A stretch of 9,480 nucleotides of DNA from an uncultured Clostridia bacterium (GTDB lineage: Bacteria; Bacillota; Clostridia; Christensenellales; Aristaeellaceae): contig CALVTV010000132.1 in NCBI GenBank assembly GCA_944363005.1, positions 1-9,480 on the forward strand, read 5' to 3'. This document shows positions 5,781 to 9,480 of the stretch, piece by piece; position 1 is the stretch's first letter; every line of letters starts with the position of its first letter. Both the position numbers and the translations under genes were made by a program. Under the pieces are notes generated by a model. That model made no database searches. It was not told where the DNA came from and was given only the letters and a program-made list of their open reading frames with translations.

Positions 5781-6524
5781 TTAGTTGTTGAGCGGCCGGA
5801 TCAGGATGAACGGCGTGAGCTCGTCCCCCTGGCCGGAGGGGTTGTCCGCCATGGCGTCCTGAATCTGCTCGTCCGTCAGGGGGAACTGCGTGCCCTTGCC
5901 CAGCTGGTTCTGGTCAAAGTCGTTGGCGTCCATGACCACCGTGGGCACGCCCGTAGCGGCATAGAGCGCGTCGCAAAGCTCCACGGGGTTTTCCGGATTG
6001 ATCACGCCCATGTTGTGGTACACTTCAAAGGAAGAGTCCGGATAGAAGCCGTCGATGCCCGCAACGCCGTGGCCGCAGATGCGGTAGAACAGCCCGCGAA
6101 CACCGAAGGGGCGCGTCACGGCGGAGACGGCAGCCGCAAAGAGCACGCGCGGCAGGCCGCAGATTTCGATGGTCAGCTGCATCTTGTAGGGCTGATGCAT
6201 GCCGATGCCGGTGGAGTTGTGCCCGGCGAACGGCGCCAGGGTTTTCGCCCAGAAACCGGGGTGCGTGTCCTCCAGCGTGCGCACGTTGCCCGTGCACATG
6301 CCCATCACCTTGGCGGTGAAGGACAGGCAGTCCCCCGGCTGATAGAGCGGGAGCACATAGCGCCGCACCAGTTCAGCCTGATCCTCGCCGGGGTTGACAA
6401 AGTGCGTCTGAATGGCATAGCGCTGATAGCGCCGGCCGTCTTTACCGGTGAGGATGCCGCGGTCAAAATAGATGACGCCGTCCTTTTCACAGCGTGTGGA
6501 TTCTACATTTTTGGAAGCACCCAT
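5781..6524 (-). CDS. Coenzyme F420-0:L-glutamate ligase (CofE)-like domain protein
   Basis: A 247-residue soluble protein that I recognise as resembling the short CofE-like (F420_ligase) proteins annotated in many Firmicutes, for example by the runs AKVMGMCTGNVRTLEDTHPG at 71-90, FAGHNSTGIGMHQPYK at 99-114, SAVTRPFGVRGLFYRICGHG at 134-153 and AGIDGFYPDSSFEVYHNMG at 155-173. Authentic CofE adds glutamates to F420-0 using GTP in archaea and actinobacteria. No other F420 gene is visible here and most Firmicutes do not make F420, so the reaction may differ; a related amide- or peptide-bond-forming ligase is an inference only. There is no signal peptide. AAAGGAGG is about 6 bases before ATG 6524. 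It is the first gene of an operon with the AEC transporter and is transcribed from the promoter at 6602-6630. Family assignment is by memory of motifs and should be checked. Confidence 0.62.
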   Translation of the reverse strand: MGASKNVESTRCEKDGVIYFDRGILTGKDGRRYQRYAIQTHFVNPGEDQAELVRRYVLPLYQPGDCLSFTAKVMGMCTGNVRTLEDTHPGFWAKTLAPFAGHNSTGIGMHQPYKMQLTIEICGLPRVLFAAAVSAVTRPFGVRGLFYRICGHGVAGIDGFYPDSSFEVYHNMGVINPENPVELCDALYAATGVPTVVMDANDFDQNQLGKGTQFPLTDEQIQDAMADNPSGQGDELTPFILIRPLNN

Positions 6525-6557
6525 AGTTGCCCTCCTTTGGTCGTTGCCTGGCGTTAG

Positions 6558-6592
6558 CTTGCCCGGAAGCGCAAAAAGTAAACCCGGACAAG
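6558..6592 (-). promoter_or_regulatory. Hairpin in the 5' leader of the CofE-like operon
   Basis: In the minus-strand leader, CTTGTCCGG (6592-6584) pairs with CCGGGCAAG (6566-6558): 9 base pairs with one G-U, around a 17-base loop. A competing small hairpin, ACCC with GGGT, uses part of the same bases. The leader is about 70 bases and the hairpin ends about 33 bases before the start codon. No known riboswitch motif was recognised. Confidence 0.45.
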
Positions 6593-6601
6593 GGTCATCT
6601 C

Positions 6602-6630
6602 ATTTTACACGATGGCCGGGCGAATGTCAA
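6602..6630 (-). promoter_or_regulatory. Sigma-A promoter of the CofE-like/AEC operon
   Basis: Minus strand: perfect TTGACA (6630-6625), 17-base spacer, TAAAAT (6607-6602), 5 of 6 to consensus. Transcription should begin near 6595. It is divergent from the serS promoter, whose -35 starts 41 bases away at 6671. Confidence 0.85.
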
Positions 6631-6670
6631 TTTTTCCCGGAAAACCGGCAGAAAAAATCGCGCCGGGACG

Positions 6671-6699
6671 TTGCAAAACCCGGCGGCCTGCGCTATAAT
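6671..6699 (+). promoter_or_regulatory. Sigma-A promoter of serS
   Basis: TTGCAA (6671-6676), 17-base spacer and a perfect TATAAT (6694-6699). The start near 6706 is just upstream of the T-box stem I, leaving a leader of roughly 280 bases before serS. Confidence 0.85.
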
Positions 6700-6705
6700 A
6701 GCAAG

Positions 6706-6945
6706 GTAACATAAGCGCGCTCCTTGGATGGAGCAGGAAGAGAATGGGCCGTTTGCGGCGCAAAGAGAACTGCCGGTGGGTGAAAGGCAGGGCTTGCGGC
6801 GGCTGATCCGCTTTTCCGATGCGGCGGGCGAGGAGTCCGCGGGCGGCGGCCCTTATCCCGCCAAGAGAGGCAGCCCGTTTCGGGCGGCAAATTGGGTGGC
6901 AACGCGGAGCTTTTCGTCCCATGGGGATGAGGGCTCCTTTTGTTT
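6706..6945 (+). ncRNA. T-box riboswitch (tRNA-Ser responsive) controlling serS
   Basis: The leader has T-box hallmarks in order. The distal stem I is CTGCC-GGTGGGTGAAA-GGCAG preceded by AGAGAA (6763-6790). The T-box core is GGGTGGCAACGCGG (6894-6907), close to the usual GGGTGGNACCGCG with A for one C. The antiterminator forms from GGG (6894-6896)/CCC (6918-6920) and GCG (6904-6906)/CGT (6915-6917), with UGGC (6897-6900) in the bulge; its last C pairs with discriminator base G, as in tRNA-Ser. The competing terminator pairs GGAGC (6906-6910) with GCTCC (6933-6937) and CGTCCC (6915-6920) with GGGATG (6924-6929), then TTTTGTTT. A helix GGAAGAG (6734-6740)/CTTTTCC (6811-6817) places the specifier loop just above it with UCC at 6807-6809, a serine codon. 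Uncharged tRNA-Ser should thus favour readthrough into serS. The specifier position is my inference. Confidence 0.92.
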
Positions 6946-6988
6946 ATTCTGCCGCGCGCAGGGCCATTTGAAGAAAGGAAGACTGACC

Positions 6989-8281
6989 GTGATCGACATC
7001 AATCTGATTCGCAAGACGCCGGACGTCGTGCGCGAGAACATCCGCAAGAAGTTTCAGGACAGCAAGCTCCCGCTGGTGGACGAGGTCATCGAGCTCGACC
7101 GCAAGAACCGCGAGGCGATGCAGCAGGCCGATTCCCTGCGCAACCAGCGCAAGGTGCTCTCCAAGGAGATCGGCGGCCTGATGAAGCAGGGCAAGAAGGA
7201 CGAGGCCGAGGCTACCAAGGCGAAGGTCGCGGCACTGGCCGATGAGCTTGTGAAGCTGGAGGCGCTGGAGGAGGAGTATGCCGCGGAGATCAAAAAGCGC
7301 ATGCAGGTGATCCCGCAGATCATTGATCCCAGCGTGCCCATCGGCAAGGACGACTCCGAAAACGTGGAGATCGAGCGCTTTGGTGAGCCGGTTGTGCCCG
7401 ACTTCGAGATCCCCTATCATGTGGACATCATGGAGAAACTGAGCGGCATCGATATCGATTCCGCCCGCCGTACCTCCGGCAACGGCTTCTACTATCTCAA
7501 GGGCGACATCGCGCGCCTGCACAGCGCTTGCCTGTCCTACGCGCGCGATTTCATGATCGACCGCGGCTTTACCTACTGCATCCCGCCGTATATGATCCGT
7601 TCCAATGTGGTGACGGGCGTCATGTCCTTCGCGGAGATGGAGAACATGATGTACAAGATCGAAGGCGAGGATCTTTACCTGATCGGCACCTCCGAGCACT
7701 CGATGATCGGCAAGTTCATCGATACCATCCTCACCGAGGACGAGCTGCCGCAGACGCTGACCAGCTATTCCCCCTGCTTCCGCAAGGAGGTCGGCGCGCA
7801 TGGCATCGAGGAGCGCGGCGTTTACCGCATCCATCAGTTCGAAAAGCAGGAGATGATCGTCGTCTGCAAGCCGGAGGATTCCATGATGTGGTACAACCGC
7901 CTCTGGCAGAACACGGTGGATTACTTCCGTTCGCTGGACATCCCGGTGCGCACGCTGGAATGCTGCTCGGGCGACCTGGCGGACCTGAAGGTCAAGAGCT
8001 GCGACGTGGAGGCCTGGAGCCCGCGCCAGAAGAAGTACTTTGAGGTGGGCAGCTGCTCCACGCTGGGCGATGCGCAGGCGCGCCGCCTGGGCATCCGCGT
8101 CAAGGGCAAGGACGGCAGCAAGTACTTTGCCCATACGCTCAACAACACCTGCGTGGCGCCGCCGCGCATGCTGATCGCGTTCCTGGAGAACAACCTGAAC
8201 GCGGACGGCTCGGTGCGCATTCCCGAGGCGCTGCGTCCCTACATGGGCGGCAAATCGGTGATCGTTCCGGCGGGCAAGTGA
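6989..8281 (+). CDS. serS: Serine--tRNA ligase
   Basis: Class II synthetase that charges tRNA-Ser (and tRNA-Sec where present) with serine in the cytosol. The 430-residue product has the usual length: an N-terminal Arg/Lys-rich antiparallel coiled coil (about 30-110, with RNQRKVLSKEIGGLMKQGKK at 51-70) that grips the tRNA, then the catalytic domain. Visible parts are GTSEH at 233-237 (the T-x-E serine-binding motif), class II motif 2 at 263-289 starting CFRKEVGAHGIEERG, and motif 3 near 383-401 (TLNNTCVAPPRMLIAFLENN, R393). The wording of motifs 2 and 3 departs from the common bacterial FRSEAG and GLAVGRTL forms. The start is GTG 6989 with AAAGGAAG about 9 bases upstream; an in-frame TTG at 6968 and an ATG at 6728 lie before it, the latter within the T-box. 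It ends in tandem TGA TAA and is regulated by the T-box leader. Confidence 0.97.
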   Translation: MIDINLIRKTPDVVRENIRKKFQDSKLPLVDEVIELDRKNREAMQQADSLRNQRKVLSKEIGGLMKQGKKDEAEATKAKVAALADELVKLEALEEEYAAEIKKRMQVIPQIIDPSVPIGKDDSENVEIERFGEPVVPDFEIPYHVDIMEKLSGIDIDSARRTSGNGFYYLKGDIARLHSACLSYARDFMIDRGFTYCIPPYMIRSNVVTGVMSFAEMENMMYKIEGEDLYLIGTSEHSMIGKFIDTILTEDELPQTLTSYSPCFRKEVGAHGIEERGVYRIHQFEKQEMIVVCKPEDSMMWYNRLWQNTVDYFRSLDIPVRTLECCSGDLADLKVKSCDVEAWSPRQKKYFEVGSCSTLGDAQARRLGIRVKGKDGSKYFAHTLNNTCVAPPRMLIAFLENNLNADGSVRIPEALRPYMGGKSVIVPAGK

Positions 8282-8287
8282 TAAGCG

Positions 8288-8319
8288 AAAGAGCACGGAG
8301 CGAACCCGTGCTCTTTTTT
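8288..8319 (+). terminator. Intrinsic terminator of serS
   Basis: AAAGAGCACGG (8288-8298) pairs perfectly with CCGTGCTCTTT (8306-8316) around a 7-base loop, and the T-run extends to 8319. It starts 6 bases after the serS stop. Confidence 0.95.
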
Positions 8320-8348
8320 GCGAAGACATGCGGCTTCGCATGGTGCGC

Positions 8349-8377
8349 TTGCCTTCGGGTGCGCGTTGCGGTATACT
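8349..8377 (+). promoter_or_regulatory. Sigma-A-type promoter of the dipeptidase gene
   Basis: TTGCCT (8349-8354), 17-base spacer, TATACT (8372-8377). Transcription should begin near 8384, about 25 bases before the start codon. The region has a direct repeat of GGTGCGC (8342-8348 and 8358-8364) around the -35. Confidence 0.65.
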
Positions 8378-8408
8378 GTTTCCATATTTAGGGAAAGGGC
8401 GTGATGCC

Positions 8409-9320
8409 ATGATCATCTGTGATACCCATTGCGACACGCTGTACATGCGTGCGCTTCAGCCGCAGGAAACGCCTTGCGTGACGATGGAGGCCATGCGCGC
8501 GGGCGGCATGAGCCTGCAAACCTGCACACTTTTTGCAGGGTCTCAGGGCGTGAACGGTCAGCCTTACCAAAAGGCCATGGCGGAATACGCGGCCTTTGAG
8601 CGCCTGGAGCGCGACGAGGGTTGGCAAAAGGTGAACTCCCCGCTGGAGGCCGAGGACGGCAAGGTCAAAATTCTGCTTTCCGTCGAGGGCGGCGAGATCT
8701 TCGAGGGCAATCCCGCGCGGGTGCAGGAGTTTTACGAGCGCGGCGTTCGCATGGCGGCGCTGACCTGGAACAACGAAAACGAGATCGGCTTCCCGGCCAA
8801 AGGCGGTTCCCGCGAGGGCATCAAGCCGCAGGGCTGGGAAATCCTCAAAGAAATGGCCCGGCTGCGCATGGCGGCGGACACGAGCCACCTGAACGAGGCT
8901 GGGTTCTGGGACCTGATCGACCGGCACAGCCAGCCGCCGATGGCCTCGCATTCCTGCGCGAAGGCGCTCTGCGACCACTTCCGCAACCTGAGCGACGATC
9001 AAATCCGCGCGATGGTCAAGCGCGGCGGCTGGATTGGCGTGAATTTCTATCCTTATTTTCTGCGCAGCGACGGGCAGGCGACGGTGGAGGACATCGTTTG
9101 CCACATCGATCACATGTGCCAGCTCGGCGCGCAGAAGCACGTGGGCTTCGGCAGCGACTTTGACGGCATCGGCTGCACGCCCGTGGGCTGCGAGAGTCCG
9201 GCGAAGATTTCGGCGATTCTCGAGGGCCTGCGCTGCCGCGGATACAGCGAAGCGGCCATTGAGGACATTGCGGGCCGCAACTTCCTCGATTATTACCGCC
9301 GCCTGGGCTGGACGGCGTGA
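8409..9320 (+). CDS. Membrane/renal-type dipeptidase, peptidase family M19
   Basis: A zinc-dependent dipeptidase of the amidohydrolase TIM-barrel fold that hydrolyses dipeptides; relatives in the family also take D-residue dipeptides. The 303-residue product carries the expected binuclear zinc ligands: D5-T-H7-C-D9 at the N terminus, E93 in LLSVEGGE, H160 in ADTSHLNEAGFWDL and H181 in MASHSCAKAL. HVGFGSDFDGI at 244-254 is also family-typical. There is no signal peptide or membrane segment, so despite the family name it should be cytosolic, as are many bacterial members. ATG 8409 is the first in-frame ATG; GAAAGGG about 9 bases upstream is a modest Shine-Dalgarno. The gene stands alone after serS with its own promoter, separated by the serS terminator. 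Use of imported or cell-wall-derived dipeptides is a plausible role, inferred only. Confidence 0.94.
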   Translation: MIICDTHCDTLYMRALQPQETPCVTMEAMRAGGMSLQTCTLFAGSQGVNGQPYQKAMAEYAAFERLERDEGWQKVNSPLEAEDGKVKILLSVEGGEIFEGNPARVQEFYERGVRMAALTWNNENEIGFPAKGGSREGIKPQGWEILKEMARLRMAADTSHLNEAGFWDLIDRHSQPPMASHSCAKALCDHFRNLSDDQIRAMVKRGGWIGVNFYPYFLRSDGQATVEDIVCHIDHMCQLGAQKHVGFGSDFDGIGCTPVGCESPAKISAILEGLRCRGYSEAAIEDIAGRNFLDYYRRLGWTA

Positions 9321-9334
9321 ACCCATTGCGTTTT

Positions 9335-9374
9335 GTTGATTTCCCCTTCTGCGCATGGCGCGGCTGAAATCAAC
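9335..9374. repeat. Two-part hairpin downstream of the dipeptidase gene
   Basis: GTTGATTTC (9335-9343) and GAAATCAAC (9366-9374) are perfect complements. Nested inside are CTGCGC (9349-9354) and GCGCGG (9358-9363) around ATG, with one G-U on the RNA. No T-run follows on either strand, so it is not a standard terminator; it could be a 3'-end stabiliser or a dispersed intergenic repeat. Confidence 0.5.
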
Positions 9375-9414
9375 ATGCATAAAAGGGGCCGTTGCAAAAT
9401 GCGGCCATAAAAAT

Positions 9415-9455
9415 GAGCGAGGTTTGGAGCCCGAAAGGGTTTCCAAACCTCGCTC
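9415..9455. terminator. Strong bidirectional terminator at the right edge
   Basis: A perfect 14-base-pair stem (9415-9428 with 9442-9455) is topped by CCC-GAAA-GGG, a GNRA-type tetraloop stem. On the minus strand it runs into ATTTTTATGG, a proper U-run; on the plus strand into GTTGCTTTATTC. It probably ends a minus-strand gene that lies beyond 9480 and also stops transcripts from the dipeptidase gene. Confidence 0.8.
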
Positions 9456-9480
9456 GTTGCTTTATTCTTAGTTTGTGAAG

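Noticed and set aside
5103..6557. 484-codon plus-strand open frame
   Set aside because: It spans antisense to both the AEC and CofE-like genes and across their junction; the composition is low in hydrophobic core residues and looks like a codon-bias shadow.
6728..6988. N-terminal extension of serS to the ATG at 6728
   Set aside because: This stretch is the T-box leader RNA including its terminator; the SerRS family N terminus begins at the GTG at 6989.
6944..8446. 500-codon minus-strand open frame
   Set aside because: Antisense to serS, whose motifs are unmistakable; it also crosses the serS terminator and the dipeptidase promoter.
9392..9413. Possible promoter TTGCAA ... TAAAAA near the right edge
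   Set aside because: The two hexamers are only about 10 bases apart and the stretch is part of hairpin-rich sequence; spacing is incompatible with a sigma-A promoter.
8388..9446. 352-codon minus-strand open frame
   Set aside because: Antisense to the M19 dipeptidase with intact zinc ligands; it begins inside the right-edge terminator hairpin.
1..9480. CRISPR arrays, tRNA or rRNA genes, insertion sequences, phage genes
   Set aside because: No regularly spaced direct repeats, no tRNA-like cloverleaf, no transposase or integrase motifs and no rRNA sequence were seen on either strand.

Overview
The window looks like ordinary chromosomal sequence from a GC-rich member of the Firmicutes, probably a gut-type clostridial lineage. 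Three things point there. Ribosomal protein L27 carries the Firmicutes-type N-terminal propeptide (MLTMNLQLF before AHKKG) and its processing protease Prp lies just upstream. The serine--tRNA ligase gene is preceded by a T-box riboswitch. Promoters are sigma-A-like and Shine-Dalgarno sequences are strong. I saw no phage, transposon, CRISPR or plasmid genes.

Layout, left to right. Bases 1-698 (minus) hold the 5' part of a secreted or lipid-anchored C39-like cysteine peptidase gene that runs off the left edge; it is divergent from deoC (848-1522, plus). A bidirectional hairpin terminator at 1616-1654 separates deoC from a convergent CPA2-type cation/proton antiporter (1711-2979, minus). The antiporter is divergent from the classic ribosomal operon rplU-prp-rpmA (3296-4242, plus), which has its own promoter and a structured leader. 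A second bidirectional terminator (4261-4298) lies between rpmA and a convergent minus-strand group: a CofE/F420-0:glutamyl-ligase-like protein (6524 to 5781), an auxin-efflux-carrier (AEC) family transporter (5753 to 4860) and a GNAT acetyltransferase (4798 to 4319). A terminator separates AEC from GNAT. Divergent from this group is serS (6989-8281, plus) behind a serine T-box leader, then a family M19 (renal-type) dipeptidase (8409-9320, plus). The right end holds three hairpins, the last probably a terminator that also serves a minus-strand gene beyond the edge.

How the parts fit. rplU-prp-rpmA is a self-contained module in which Prp should remove the L27 propeptide before 50S assembly; here the end of prp overlaps exactly the DNA encoding that propeptide. 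serS should be induced when uncharged tRNA-Ser binds its leader; the UGGC in the antiterminator matches the G discriminator of tRNA-Ser and a UCC specifier can be placed structurally. deoC and the dipeptidase are stand-alone catabolic or salvage genes, each with its own promoter.

I found no clear new biological system. The best candidate for unknown biology is the CofE-like/AEC operon with its hairpin leader. The most unusual architecture is the prp/rpmA overlap, and the most divergent protein is SerRS.
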